Notes: a model not told the origin generated them from the letters alone. A DNA stretch of 64,000 nt from Jeotgalibacillus sp. S-D1 (GCF_004358665.1 NZ_SMZR01000002.1:372001-436000); one strand, 5' to 3'; positions 40,843 to 49,587 are shown, numbered from the stretch's first letter. Translations and numbers: made by a program.

Positions 40843-41079
40843 ATGAAGTTCATTGAGGTTGGGATAGGAAACTCATGGTTAATTAGGACTAAAACAGAGT
40901 TACAAGACGGGACGGAATATGAAGAAAAAGGGACAAAGGGGCCAATAAATTTTCATTCTTGGTATTTGAGAATATAGATTGGTAAAACAGTTCTAATAGC
41001 AGATTATAAAGAAGGTTTTAAACGACAAAAGAAAAAGCGTTCCGAATTCAAACTGATTATAGGCATAGTTAATAGTTAA
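40843..41079 (+). pseudogene. DUF3977-like gene broken by a nonsense codon
   Basis: From ATG 40843 (GAGGTGAAG upstream) the frame reads MKFIEVGIGNSWLIRTKTEL, then EEKGTKGPINFHSWYLRI and a TAG at 40975-40977. The same frame continues with IGKTVLIADYKEGFKRQKKK, then FKLIIGIVNS and a stop at 41079. DUF3977 proteins have a tryptophan (TGG) at the stop position, so a single G-to-A change probably inactivated the gene. The full product would be about 78 aa. Confidence 0.7.
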
Positions 41080-41126
41080 ATCTTGTTTTACTAATCAGTG
41101 CTTATGTACGTCTATACCCTAACTTT

Positions 41127-41163
41127 GAAAAGCCCAGGGCTATTTTTGGCTCTGAGCTTTTTG
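41127..41163 (+). terminator. Terminator after the acetyltransferase/DUF3977 genes
   Basis: AAAGCCCAGGGC and GGCTCTGAGCTTT pair with a few mismatches, followed by TTT. The 190 bases after it, to 41352, hold no recognisable gene. Confidence 0.6.
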
Positions 41164-41352
41164 GGGTGCTAATTGTCTTACGAAAAGCAATGTTAAATTG
41201 AATTTGCTTCAAACAGAACATGTTATTAAACTATTATGTGGTTTTTTAAAATATGGTGAACGATAAACCTGACATCATTTGTGGAAGCTTATAGGTAGTA
41301 AATGTTAAAATTAGCCTTCAAAAATCTTAGAAGTAAGACAAATTCATTATAA

Positions 41353-41646
41353 TTATATTTTTTTTACTAACTGTTCTGTTTTGTGCATTTCTTCAAGTAC
41401 AGGATTATCATAATTACTACTGCTATCAATGTATGCCCTAGTGCCACCAATAATATGAAAGTCTGATGGGCTAAGCTCTGATAAATCCTTACTTTTTTCT
41501 ACTATATCAAAAGCATTTCTATACCTTTTTATCAACAACTCTACCATTGAGTTAGGATTATGATGATTCTCTTCCTCTAACATAACAATAACCTTTTGAA
41601 TTTGATCCTCTAATTCTGTAATTTTATTACCACTTTTATTTTCCAT
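41353..41646 (-). CDS. Probable immunity protein of the second LXG toxin, 97 aa
   Basis: A small, acidic, helical protein (ITELEDQIQKVIVMLEEE, then KDLSELSPSDFHIIGGTRAYID) with ribosome site GAGAGG, encoded 24 bases downstream of the toxin on the same strand. I do not recognise a family. Position directly after a polymorphic toxin is the usual place of the immunity gene. Confidence 0.65.
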   Translation of the reverse strand: MENKSGNKITELEDQIQKVIVMLEEENHHNPNSMVELLIKRYRNAFDIVEKSKDLSELSPSDFHIIGGTRAYIDSSSNYDNPVLEEMHKTEQLVKKI

Positions 41647-41670
41647 TAATTAACAACCTCTCGTTTTTTA

Positions 41671-43581
41671 TTATCTACTACGTACACTACGCGTTTCTAT
41701 TATCCATTCAGAAGGCCAGTTAAGAGGCATTAAAATTTGATCAGCCCCTCCTTGTAATATAGTACCAGATTCTGTGAATTGCTGTTCTACTTTCCCTATG
41801 TTTAGTATTTGTCCTTTCGGTACTCTAATAACTGCTTCAGAAGCTTTACTGTTACCCCAAGAAGGAACGAGCGCAGCGTCAATTTTTGCTTGAATCCTAT
41901 TTTGAGCTGGCAATGTGCTAACAAAACCTCCTTCAGCTCTCGCTTTTCCACCAAATGTTCTATAGAAGATGAGCTCTTCATTTGTTCTAACCGTCCGATA
42001 AACGCCGTCTGTAAATGATTCTGCAATCCAACTTTGAAGTTCAGCCTTCTCTATAATAGTTACCTTATCATCTATCTTAGTAGAATATTTACTTGGAATA
42101 ATAGCCTTATTTACTGTACTTAACTCTGATCTTTTTAATCCTTCTGTAAGAGAAGACTTCTCCACATCCATAACATTATATCTCTGCCCATTCGACATGA
42201 CCACTTGTTCAGGTCTTACACTTTTATGAATATTGAGTGCAGCCATACGTTCACTAAGGGCTTTTAAACTCCCGCTCGTATTTCTCAACTGAGTTCTTAC
42301 AAGTTGCGGACTAGCAGGAATTTTCTTTAAGACTGTTTTCATATCTTGGCCCACATAAGTTTTCCCTCGTAAAGCAAATGCACTGCCACCCAGCAACAGT
42401 CCACTTTGAAGCAAACTCGCATTCCGTTGCTGATCAGTAAGCTCATTACCCATAAGGTCACGCCCAATGATGTATTCACTCATCCCATTGGCACTGACAA
42501 GACCATATAATCCAAACTCGGACTTTTCAAGTGTAGTTAATGTTTTAGTAGATTTATAGGCATCTAAAGAATGAGTAGCTGCATTAACTCCTTTAGTCGT
42601 ATTGTATACAGCTTTACCTCCTTTAAGGATCCTGCCTCCCCATCCAACGATTGGAATAAATCCGGCCGCTGCCAATGCTCCGGCAGTCGCACGCTGAGTA
42701 GCTGTAAGTTCTTCACCTGTAACAGGATCAATGCCTGTGGTTGCACGTTTGCTGTCGTAATACCCACTGATCTCTCCAACAAAAACAGTAGTCGTATCCC
42801 AAGCTTTTTCATACCATGGTCGGGCGTCAAGCTCTGCCTGTTTGGCCTGCGCTTCACGGACATCCTGCTGCTCCTGCTTATAGGTTATGTAATCCATGCT
42901 GCGTTCCTGAACCTCGTCCTTCACCTGATAGGGCATACTCGCTTCAAAAGCCTGCGAGTTAAAGGACATGGGCGTAATTTCACCGTTTTGACTCGTGGCA
43001 TTCATCATCGCATCGACCAACCCTGCGATCAACATCTGCGATTCCTCTGACTGTGCATACTCACTTACCAGCGCGTGATCGTATTCTTCGACGGCTTCTA
43101 CCGTATCCCAGCGCTTTTGTTTTGCTTCCTCGAGCGACTGCTCCACTTCCTCAGATGAATAAGCCTGAAGCGAAATCAAATCATTCACGCTCGTTAAAAC
43201 ATTCGCCAGATCCTTTTGCTGCCGTCTGACCAGCTCCGTCAACCGCACATGAGCCGTCTGCAGCTCGTTATCTAAAAACGGCACATCGATCGCCGTTTTG
43301 CCCCCGAGCTCCCGGTCATCCGCCATGGCACTCACATCTCTCATAAAAGCGATCTGCTGCTCAACAAACTGAATCCATGATTCCACGACCACACTCTGCG
43401 CCTTAAAAAATCCCTTAATGCGCTCGGCCGCTTTTCCTTCGAACGCTTCACCCAAAGCCGTTACTGCCACCATCTTTTCCTTCAACACCGCCAGCTGCTC
43501 CTTGAAGGTTTCATACTGACCAACCCTTTCCTCCATCGCATCCTGCAGCGCCGAAGCATCATATCGAATCGCTTGAGACAT
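41671..43581 (-). CDS. LXG polymorphic toxin with a probable NAD-targeting tip
   Basis: 636 residues. Residues 1-254 differ from the toxin at 16157-17875 at only about eight positions and form the LXG secretion domain. Similarity weakens over the pretoxin region (GIDPVTGEELTATQRATAGALAAAGFIPIVGWGG) and ends there. The last 110 residues look like an ADP-ribosyltransferase/TNT-like fold: YRTFGG (Arg541), GGFVST (551-556), VIRVPKGQILNIGKVEQQF and GGADQILMP (611 on), the order of such NAD-binding elements. The expected effect is NAD depletion or ADP-ribosylation in a rival cell. The tip assignment is tentative; the LXG part is firm. Confidence 0.88.
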   Translation of the reverse strand: MSQAIRYDASALQDAMEERVGQYETFKEQLAVLKEKMVAVTALGEAFEGKAAERIKGFFKAQSVVVESWIQFVEQQIAFMRDVSAMADDRELGGKTAIDVPFLDNELQTAHVRLTELVRRQQKDLANVLTSVNDLISLQAYSSEEVEQSLEEAKQKRWDTVEAVEEYDHALVSEYAQSEESQMLIAGLVDAMMNATSQNGEITPMSFNSQAFEASMPYQVKDEVQERSMDYITYKQEQQDVREAQAKQAELDARPWYEKAWDTTTVFVGEISGYYDSKRATTGIDPVTGEELTATQRATAGALAAAGFIPIVGWGGRILKGGKAVYNTTKGVNAATHSLDAYKSTKTLTTLEKSEFGLYGLVSANGMSEYIIGRDLMGNELTDQQRNASLLQSGLLLGGSAFALRGKTYVGQDMKTVLKKIPASPQLVRTQLRNTSGSLKALSERMAALNIHKSVRPEQVVMSNGQRYNVMDVEKSSLTEGLKRSELSTVNKAIIPSKYSTKIDDKVTIIEKAELQSWIAESFTDGVYRTVRTNEELIFYRTFGGKARAEGGFVSTLPAQNRIQAKIDAALVPSWGNSKASEAVIRVPKGQILNIGKVEQQFTESGTILQGGADQILMPLNWPSEWIIETRSVRSR

Positions 43582-43859
43582 CGCTTCACTTCCTTATTCA
43601 CTTCTACTATTTTCCTATAGTTTAAATTTAGGGTCTTCAGACAGGCAACCTTCTACTTTACAAAAAAGAAAAATAAGTAATTATACCTATTAACAAAAGA
43701 AAGCAGTTTGTTAAATCGCCCAAGATGTCTCACTTTTAAGCCAACCCAATTGCGCATCTTCATGCCCGTTCCATTAGCTATCTCATCGTATTACATAAAG
43801 TAGTATAAAACCTTTCGATTGGGGCACAATGGATAAAAAAAGTGCTAGGAGGAAGTCTA

Positions 43860-45362
43860 TTGAGAAGGAACAGCTCCAACAACAACACCTCCCCTCCTAA
43901 TCAAACAGACCAGAGTTTGGTCATCTCTAAAGATTTGGAACAAAATATCAATCAAATTAAACAATCTCTTGGAGAGCCTTTTGACTTCACAAGTAAAATA
44001 TATTCATTTAAAAATACAGCTTTCGCTTTATGTTACATTGAGGGAATGATCAGTACGGAAGACATTGAGCGGAACGTGATTCCTCCACTTATGGACTGGT
44101 TCAAAGAGAATGGTTCTGCTAGAGACTGCGTAATTAAAGATTTCAAACAACATATCCAAACCCCCAAAAAATTAAAAATTACGACTGAATTTTCAGAAAT
44201 GATTCAATTTCTTCTGAGAGGTCATGTCATTTTATTTGTACACAATGGAAGAGAAGCATATTTGATTTCGGATCAGCACTGGGAAACGAGGAGCATTGAA
44301 GAACCAAGTTCTCAAACGATGGTAAGAGGACCCAGGGAAGGATTTGTTGAGACTCTTTCGATCAATTCAACGTTGATACGAAGAAGGATTACCAACCCTA
44401 AATTAAGATTTAAAACGTTCATAGTAGGTGAAGTCACCCAAACGACTGTCATCGTGACTTATATTGAAGGATTGGTAAACGAAGAAGCGTTGAATATCGC
44501 CTGTCAGAGGATCACTGACTGTAAAACGCAAGAGGTATTCGAAACCGGAATGCTGGAGGAATTGATTGAAGATAAAGGATATTCGCCTTTTCCTACCCTG
44601 ATTGATACGGAAAGGCCGGATGTTGTCTGTGCTGCACTTACTGAAGGTAAGTTAGCTATTATGATGGAAGGCACTCCTTTTGCTTTAATCGGACCCGCCA
44701 CACTAATTTCGTATTTCCAGACTGCAGAGGATTATTACAATCGCTTTGATTTATCGACTTTCTTACGTCTCATTCGTTTCATAGCTTTTTGGATCGCCTT
44801 TGCGTTACCGGCGACTTTTGTTGCACTTACGACTTACCATCAGGAATTAATTCCAACAGATCTGTTAATCAGTTTAGCTGCACAGAGAGAGGGACTGCCA
44901 TTTCCGGCACTCATGGAAGCCCTTGTGATGGAGGGTGTTTTTGAAATTCTTCGAGAAGCCGGGATACGTATGCCGAGGCCAATCGGACCTGCTGTATCGA
45001 TTGTTGGCGCCATTGTAATCGGAGAAGCCGCTGTTTCAGCGGGCCTTGTATCTCCAGCTATCGTAATTGTCGTATCTCTTACGGCAATATCAAGCTTCGC
45101 CAACCCTTATTATTCCATTGCGGGCTCCAATCGTATGCTGCGTTTTATATTGATGCTGTTCGCAGCTTTTGCAGGTATTTTCGGGATGTTCATATTCACG
45201 ATGGTAATCTGCATACATCTTGTTTCATTAAAATCACTGGGACAGCCTTACATGGCCCCATTCGCTCCTTTTTCTTTGAAAAAGCAGAAGGATACCATTT
45301 TACGGTTTCCATTATGGTGGAGCAAACGTAAAGAGAGAAGAAACGGGGAGGTTTTAAAATGA
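43860..45362 (+). CDS. Spore germination receptor A subunit (GerA/GerKA family)
   Basis: 500 residues: a long N-terminal cytoplasmic domain (TSKIYSFKNTAFALCYIEGM, then MVRGPREGFVETLSINSTLIRRRI, a strong family signature) and five hydrophobic segments in the C-terminal part (IAFWIAFALPATFVAL, then FPALMEALVMEGVFEILREA). TTG 43860 lies seven bases after AGGAGG; the earlier GTG at 43842 overlaps that site. The A subunit sits in the inner membrane of the spore and takes part in germinant signalling. First of four genes. Confidence 0.95.
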   Translation: MRRNSSNNNTSPPNQTDQSLVISKDLEQNINQIKQSLGEPFDFTSKIYSFKNTAFALCYIEGMISTEDIERNVIPPLMDWFKENGSARDCVIKDFKQHIQTPKKLKITTEFSEMIQFLLRGHVILFVHNGREAYLISDQHWETRSIEEPSSQTMVRGPREGFVETLSINSTLIRRRITNPKLRFKTFIVGEVTQTTVIVTYIEGLVNEEALNIACQRITDCKTQEVFETGMLEELIEDKGYSPFPTLIDTERPDVVCAALTEGKLAIMMEGTPFALIGPATLISYFQTAEDYYNRFDLSTFLRLIRFIAFWIAFALPATFVALTTYHQELIPTDLLISLAAQREGLPFPALMEALVMEGVFEILREAGIRMPRPIGPAVSIVGAIVIGEAAVSAGLVSPAIVIVVSLTAISSFANPYYSIAGSNRMLRFILMLFAAFAGIFGMFIFTMVICIHLVSLKSLGQPYMAPFAPFSLKKQKDTILRFPLWWSKRKERRNGEVLK

Positions 45363-46561
45363 AATTATACTCCATTATCTTCTTAACAATTCTTATGCTC
45401 TTAGGGGGATGCAGCGGACAGAAAGAGCTGGACGAACTGCTGATCCTAACAGGGATGGGGGTAGATCTGGGAGAAAACGATACGGTCATTGTCACATTTC
45501 AAGCAGTAAACCCTAAAGCTCAAGCCGGCGGGGAAGCCGGGGGAGGCGGGGCCAGTCAAGCACAAAGCTATACCTTTGAAAGTGAAGGTGAAGATATAAT
45601 TGAAGCCGTATTTAACGGCAGGGACTTATTGTCAAGAAAGCTGTTTTTTTCTCATATATCCTCACTCCTCATTAGTGAAGATTTTGCCAGAAAACGTGGA
45701 ATTCATGAAGTTTCCGATTTTCTTGAGCGGCATTATGAAATCAGAGATAGTTACTTACTCTTCATTATTAAAGAGACGACTGCTGCTGCAGTATTGAATA
45801 CATTTACACCTCTTGATCCCTCCTCCACTAAAAATATAGAGAATCTTACAAGAATAACTGGAGGAAACTTAAGCCTGAAAAATGGCACTACACTGGAAAA
45901 TTTCATTAGATGGCGGTACGGCGATGACAGGGATCCGGTGGTAATGGGTGTCGAAAAAGTAAATAAACAGGAAAGCTCGACTAATACAGAAGCCTTAAAT
46001 GAAATCGAAGGGAACAAAAATGCAATACAATTAACGGGATTAGCCTTATTTGATAGAGATTACTTAGTGAACTGGCTCTCCTTTAAAGATTCGGTTGCCT
46101 GGTCGATTATTAACAAGGAAACAAAAAATGTAAAATCCTATACGGTGAAATGCCCTGAAGATCAAGGAACTATTGGTTTCTTACTCAAAGAAATTGAGGT
46201 CAAAGCAGAACCAAAGATCGTTAATAATCATCTGAATTATTCCGTTCAGTTAGAGGGACACATTAATTTACAAGGACTCTCGTGCAAAATTAAATTGTCC
46301 ACCGAGCAAGGAGTCAATGAATTGCAAACAATAATAAACGAGGATATCAAAAATTCCTTACAAACAGCCCTCACAAATGCCAAGGAATCCCAGCTGGATT
46401 ACTATGGGATTAAGAACCAATTAGCCCGGAAGCAGCCCGATGAGTGGAAAAAAATGAAGGGCGACTGGAGCAGTTTATATGAAAACATGTCGATCGAAAC
46501 CGACGTGAACATTTATCTGGAGTCTCCAGGTTCGAGGGTGGATAACAATGAAGGGCAATAA
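45359..46561 (+). CDS. Spore germination receptor C subunit (GerAC/GerKC family lipoprotein)
   Basis: 400 residues with a lipobox (MLLGGC) after a short signal peptide, and the family opening QKELDELLILTGMGVDLGEN, the middle SRKLFFSHISSLLISEDFA, and a C-terminal domain. It is anchored to the outer face of the spore inner membrane. It overlaps the A gene by four bases. The A-C-B gene order matches B. subtilis gerK. Confidence 0.94.
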   Translation: MKLYSIIFLTILMLLGGCSGQKELDELLILTGMGVDLGENDTVIVTFQAVNPKAQAGGEAGGGGASQAQSYTFESEGEDIIEAVFNGRDLLSRKLFFSHISSLLISEDFARKRGIHEVSDFLERHYEIRDSYLLFIIKETTAAAVLNTFTPLDPSSTKNIENLTRITGGNLSLKNGTTLENFIRWRYGDDRDPVVMGVEKVNKQESSTNTEALNEIEGNKNAIQLTGLALFDRDYLVNWLSFKDSVAWSIINKETKNVKSYTVKCPEDQGTIGFLLKEIEVKAEPKIVNNHLNYSVQLEGHINLQGLSCKIKLSTEQGVNELQTIINEDIKNSLQTALTNAKESQLDYYGIKNQLARKQPDEWKKMKGDWSSLYENMSIETDVNIYLESPGSRVDNNEGQ

Positions 46562-46718
46562 ACGAAAGCCAAAAGAAAAGTTTATCATTACTGGTGTGTG
46601 GCTGTTTTCCCTCGTCTATATGTTCGGTTACCTTTATGATCAGCCGGTCTTCCCTGTAACTGAAGGACTAAAGGCTGTCTTTGAACCGATTTACTACGGC
46701 ATATTTGGAGGTCCATGA
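46548..46718 (+). CDS. Small germination receptor D-type subunit, 56 aa
   Basis: ATG 46548 overlaps the end of the C-subunit gene by 14 bases and the stop overlaps the B-subunit start. The product is a basic head (MKGNKRKPKEKFIITG), one hydrophobic segment (VWLFSLVYMFGYLY) and a short second amphipathic part ending YYGIFGGP. Small D proteins occur in several Ger operons and modulate receptor response. Assignment rests on size, topology and position. Ribosome site is only weak. Confidence 0.7.
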   Translation: MKGNKRKPKEKFIITGVWLFSLVYMFGYLYDQPVFPVTEGLKAVFEPIYYGIFGGP

Positions 46719-47812
46719 TGAATACTCAAATCACAAAACGTCAATTTTTTATGGTCGTTGTTAACTTCGTCATATTCAGCTCTATTCTCATGGCTCCTGC
46801 CCTGACCGTAGTTTCAGCCAAACAAGATGGATGGATATCGATTCTGCTTGCTTTAATCATAGGACTAATGTTGAACTTGCTCTACATTTTCCTTTTCAAA
46901 AAGTATAATTATCCTTCATTATTCGAATTAATGAACCGGGCAGCCGGAAAATGGATCGGTACTTTGATGAATTTATTGATTATCTTTTACGCTCTTCATC
47001 TTGCCGCCATGGTCCTAAGAAATTTAAGTAACTTTATGGTAGCTAGCGTCATTCCCTACTCACACCCCTGGACGTTTCAGATTCTAATAATTGGCATCAT
47101 CATGTATTCAGCAGTTTTAGGCGTAAGAAATTTGTTTCTACTGAATGATTTACTCTTCCCAATCGTCATTTTTCTCACGCTTTTTTCCCTTATTTTGATG
47201 ACCAAGGATTTCACCTTATTTGAACTGAAGCCTATCTTTCATTCAGAACCTTCAGCTATTTTTCAAGGTGCCTATGCCACACTCGGCTTTCCTTTTATTG
47301 AAGTATTACTGACAGGTTCATTTTTCCATTACGTGAAGAAAAAAGAAAAGCTCATCCATGTCTACTTATCTGGCATTGCTGCAGGAGGTCTTGTATTAGT
47401 CATCACGGTACTAATTATCATTGGAAATGAGGGGACCTATCTAGTGGCTAGAGAAACGTACCCAACGTATTCCGTCCTACGGGATATTGATTTCCTTATA
47501 GTTTTCGAAAGAGTTGAAATCCTGCTTGCCATCGCGTGGATGATAGGATTATTCTTTAAAATTTGTGCATGCTTCCTCGTAGTCATGATGGGGCTAAAGC
47601 ATGTATCAGGATCAAAAACATACCGTCCCTATCTTATCCCTATTGGTGTTCTGATTTGGGCAATGAGCAACCATCTGCATAAGACGGTTATGGACTTCGG
47701 TAACTTCGTAACGACAAGCTGGACAATGTACTGGTTTACTCTTTACTGTTTAATTATCCTTGTTTTTCTAATCGGTTTAATGAGAAACAAGCAGAAGAGC
47801 TTTAAATTATAG
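46715..47812 (+). CDS. Spore germination receptor B subunit (GerAB/GerKB family)
   Basis: 365 residues with about ten membrane segments in the amino-acid permease-like Spore_permease pattern (ITKRQFFMVVVNFVIFSSIL at the start, GAYATLGFPFIEVLLTGSFF in the middle). The B subunit binds germinant. The start is ATG 46715 or 46718, with TTTGGAGG upstream. Last gene of the operon, followed by a perfect terminator. Confidence 0.94.
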   Translation: MMNTQITKRQFFMVVVNFVIFSSILMAPALTVVSAKQDGWISILLALIIGLMLNLLYIFLFKKYNYPSLFELMNRAAGKWIGTLMNLLIIFYALHLAAMVLRNLSNFMVASVIPYSHPWTFQILIIGIIMYSAVLGVRNLFLLNDLLFPIVIFLTLFSLILMTKDFTLFELKPIFHSEPSAIFQGAYATLGFPFIEVLLTGSFFHYVKKKEKLIHVYLSGIAAGGLVLVITVLIIIGNEGTYLVARETYPTYSVLRDIDFLIVFERVEILLAIAWMIGLFFKICACFLVVMMGLKHVSGSKTYRPYLIPIGVLIWAMSNHLHKTVMDFGNFVTTSWTMYWFTLYCLIILVFLIGLMRNKQKSFKL

Positions 47813-47847
47813 TGCCTGCAGAACCTGCATAGATCTTCCTGCAGGCA
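47813..47847. terminator. Terminator after the ger operon
   Basis: TGCCTGCAG (47813-47821) pairs perfectly with CTGCAGGCA (47839-47847), followed by TTATGG. It lies immediately after the B-subunit stop, ten bases before the converging gene at 47858. Confidence 0.75.
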
Positions 47848-47857
47848 TTATGGAATA

Positions 47858-48265
47858 TTAAGATAAGGACAAAAGCAAATCAAACTCCAGGACGATAACT
47901 AAGACAATGATAAATAGACTCCCTTCGCTAATCGTTAAAATAGATTGTTTGGGGTTCTGAGAATAGTTCCATTCAAAAAAGACGCTTACTGTGTAATCCA
48001 ATACTATTAAGAAAATCCATGTAATAAGCATCAGGTTTACCGAATGATCTTCGATTATGACCAGGGTCATGATAACGATCGATACAATCATAGAAGTAAG
48101 CCTGACAGCCCAATCGATTTTTCTATGCAATTCGTTTATGTGGTTGTAAGAAAAAAAGAATTTCCTTTCTTTCTCTATTTTGAATAACTTCCTCAAAATG
48201 ACCTTAATAATTGTATTTAAAACCAACACAATTAGGGAAAATAATGCTGCTTTTATCCATACCAT
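47858..48265 (-). CDS. DUF4181-like membrane protein, 135 aa
   Basis: Four membrane segments with the pattern of DUF4181 proteins (KIEKERKFFFSYNHINELHRKIDW between the first and second). Ribosome site AGGAGG six bases before ATG. Function unknown. A small cluster of minus-strand membrane genes follows upstream. Confidence 0.75.
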   Translation of the reverse strand: MVWIKAALFSLIVLVLNTIIKVILRKLFKIEKERKFFFSYNHINELHRKIDWAVRLTSMIVSIVIMTLVIIEDHSVNLMLITWIFLIVLDYTVSVFFEWNYSQNPKQSILTISEGSLFIIVLVIVLEFDLLLSLS

Positions 48266-48301
48266 ACAGTACCTCCTATCTTCAATGCTGCTAGTTTTAA
48301 A

Positions 48302-48535
48302 CTACCAGCTTGTTTCATCTCTATCACTCAACTTGAAGAAGAATGGAAAAAGAATGACAAGAAGTATAGCAATCGTTCCACTTAAATATCCTAAACCTAT
48401 TAGCGGACCTTTATCTTTAAATGAAATATATTGTTTGGTTTTACAGCTTGGGCAGTTTTTACCCCTTCTAGAAAATCCGAGCAGCCAAACATCTTTTGTT
48501 TTCCATTTATAATTACAATTAGTGCAATGCGCCAC
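48302..48535 (-). CDS. Putative zinc-ribbon membrane protein (TIGR04104-like), 77 aa
   Basis: Two CxxC knuckles, HCTNCNYKWK and NCPSCKTKQYI, spaced as in the cxxc_20_cxxc family, then a basic turn and a hydrophobic segment (LGYLSGTIAILLVILFPFFF). GTG start with GAGGAGG. A tail-anchored zinc ribbon of unknown role, common in Bacillus. Confidence 0.82.
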   Translation of the reverse strand: MAHCTNCNYKWKTKDVWLLGFSRRGKNCPSCKTKQYISFKDKGPLIGLGYLSGTIAILLVILFPFFFKLSDRDETSW

Positions 48536-48618
48536 AAAGATCCTCCTCTTAATTTGTTTTAAAAACCATTATTTGACCTGCCATTTTAGTCTAACATTAA
48601 TTTCCTTTTCATTGACAA

Positions 48619-48650
48619 AGAAAAAAGCATCCCTCTTAAAGGAATGCGCC
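48619..48650 (-). terminator. Terminator of the small membrane gene
   Basis: GCATtCCT and AGGgATGC arms (48627-48647) are followed on the minus strand by TTTTTTC. The flanking 18 bases TAACATTAATTTCCTTTT (48592-48609) recur exactly at 56791-56808 next to a similar terminator. Confidence 0.7.
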
Positions 48651-48686
48651 CTCCCTATACCCATAAAACTCAGTATCGAGATACAT

Positions 48687-48854
48687 CTATTCATTAATAT
48701 TTTTTTGACTTTTAAACCTTGGCTTACTAAAATATGCACCTAAAAGCATAAATAGCAAAGCTGTTAGTATTCCAGCTGCTTCTTGATTGAACAAAATAGA
48801 AACTGGAATAGATAAAGCTGCTAAAATAAAAAATAGTCTTAATAACATATGCAT
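48687..48854 (-). CDS. Small membrane protein, 55 aa
   Basis: ATG 48854 (or 48848) begins MHMLLRLFFILAALSIPVS, followed by a second hydrophobic segment (GILTALLFMLLGAYF) and the basic tail SKPRFKSQKNINE. Two membrane helices. A terminator follows within 40 bases, which supports a real gene. Ribosome site weak (GTGGT). No family recognised. Confidence 0.5.
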   Translation of the reverse strand: MHMLLRLFFILAALSIPVSILFNQEAAGILTALLFMLLGAYFSKPRFKSQKNINE

Positions 48855-48873
48855 ACCACTGCTTTCGCCCCCG

Positions 48874-49008
48874 TTAGATTAAATATAGGTAACCATAAAT
48901 AACGATTCCTGAAATGCCCAACAAAATGAGTACAGTACTCTTAATAAAACCTGTCTTTCCATTTTTACAGCTTACGATACTTGTGGTAAACCAGCTAACA
49001 AACACCAT
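48874..49008 (-). CDS. Possible small membrane peptide or gene remnant, 44 aa
   Basis: The minus strand from ATG 49008 reads MVFVSWFTTSIVSCKNGKTG, then a hydrophobic stretch ending YGYLYLI and a stop. The open frame extends about 13 codons further upstream without a ribosome site. It may be the end of a truncated membrane protein. Confidence 0.25.
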   Translation of the reverse strand: MVFVSWFTTSIVSCKNGKTGFIKSTVLILLGISGIVIYGYLYLI

Positions 49009-49085
49009 AATCGCACACAATTCAAGAAAGTTATAGAACCGCTACATTCAAAATCCAAAACGTTTCGGAAAATTGCCATAAAAAA

Positions 49086-49481
49086 TCAGCTTGTTGCAGC
49101 GCCCGTTAACAAATTTTTAGAAAGGCATTGAAGCATTGTCTTTAAACGTTCTCTTGTGATATAGGCTGTCTGCTTTTTTGCGTTAAATTTGACGATGTAA
49201 GTGGAGTTTGAATAATGCTCAATTTCTTTTATTTTGTGAAGATTGACGATGCAGGACTTGTGAGTACGGAAAAATATCTCTTTTGGCAATAAAGATTCGA
49301 TTTGTTTTAAGGATTGATAGGTTCGGTAGGATTGGCCGTCTTCAGTCAGGATATAGCTTTGTCTTAGCTCCCTTTCAATGTAAGTTATGGTATTCAACTT
49401 GATAAAATAGACTTTTTTCTTTTGTTCAATGATTAATTTGTCCATTTCGATTGAAAGACCTTCATGCTTTTCACTTACCAT
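49086..49481 (-). CDS. Stand-alone LytTR DNA-binding regulator
   Basis: 131 residues consisting almost only of a LytTR domain: IIEQKKKVYFIKLNTITYIE, then YRTYQSLKQIESLLPKEIFFRTHKSCIVNL and a C-terminal YITRERLKTM. There is no receiver domain, as in regulators of bacteriocin or competence genes acting as direct switches. ATG 49481 has AAGGAGTG upstream. It lies 258 bases downstream of the peptide operon on the same strand, with two perfect inverted repeats before it. Confidence 0.88.
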   Translation of the reverse strand: MVSEKHEGLSIEMDKLIIEQKKKVYFIKLNTITYIERELRQSYILTEDGQSYRTYQSLKQIESLLPKEIFFRTHKSCIVNLHKIKEIEHYSNSTYIVKFNAKKQTAYITRERLKTMLQCLSKNLLTGAATS

Positions 49482-49508
49482 CTGCTTCACTCCTTTTCAA
49501 AATATGGA

Positions 49509-49587
49509 AACTAGTCTATTCAATTAAAGAGTAGACTAGTTTTAATTTATTTGAAATAGGATTTTATACCTATTATGAATAGGTATA
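49509..49587. promoter_or_regulatory. Two perfect inverted repeats before the LytTR gene
   Basis: AACTAGTCTA (49509-49518) is mirrored by TAGACTAGTT (49532-49541). TATACCTATT (49565-49574) is mirrored by AATAGGTATA (49578-49587) around three bases. Both have perfect 10-bp arms. They may be operators for the LytTR protein or transcript-ending hairpins; neither is followed by a clean T run on the minus strand. Confidence 0.6.

Noticed and set aside
43784-43790. SigG-like -10 box CATCGTA before the ger operon
   Set aside because: The -35 partner at the right distance is poor; expected biologically but not supported well enough to list.
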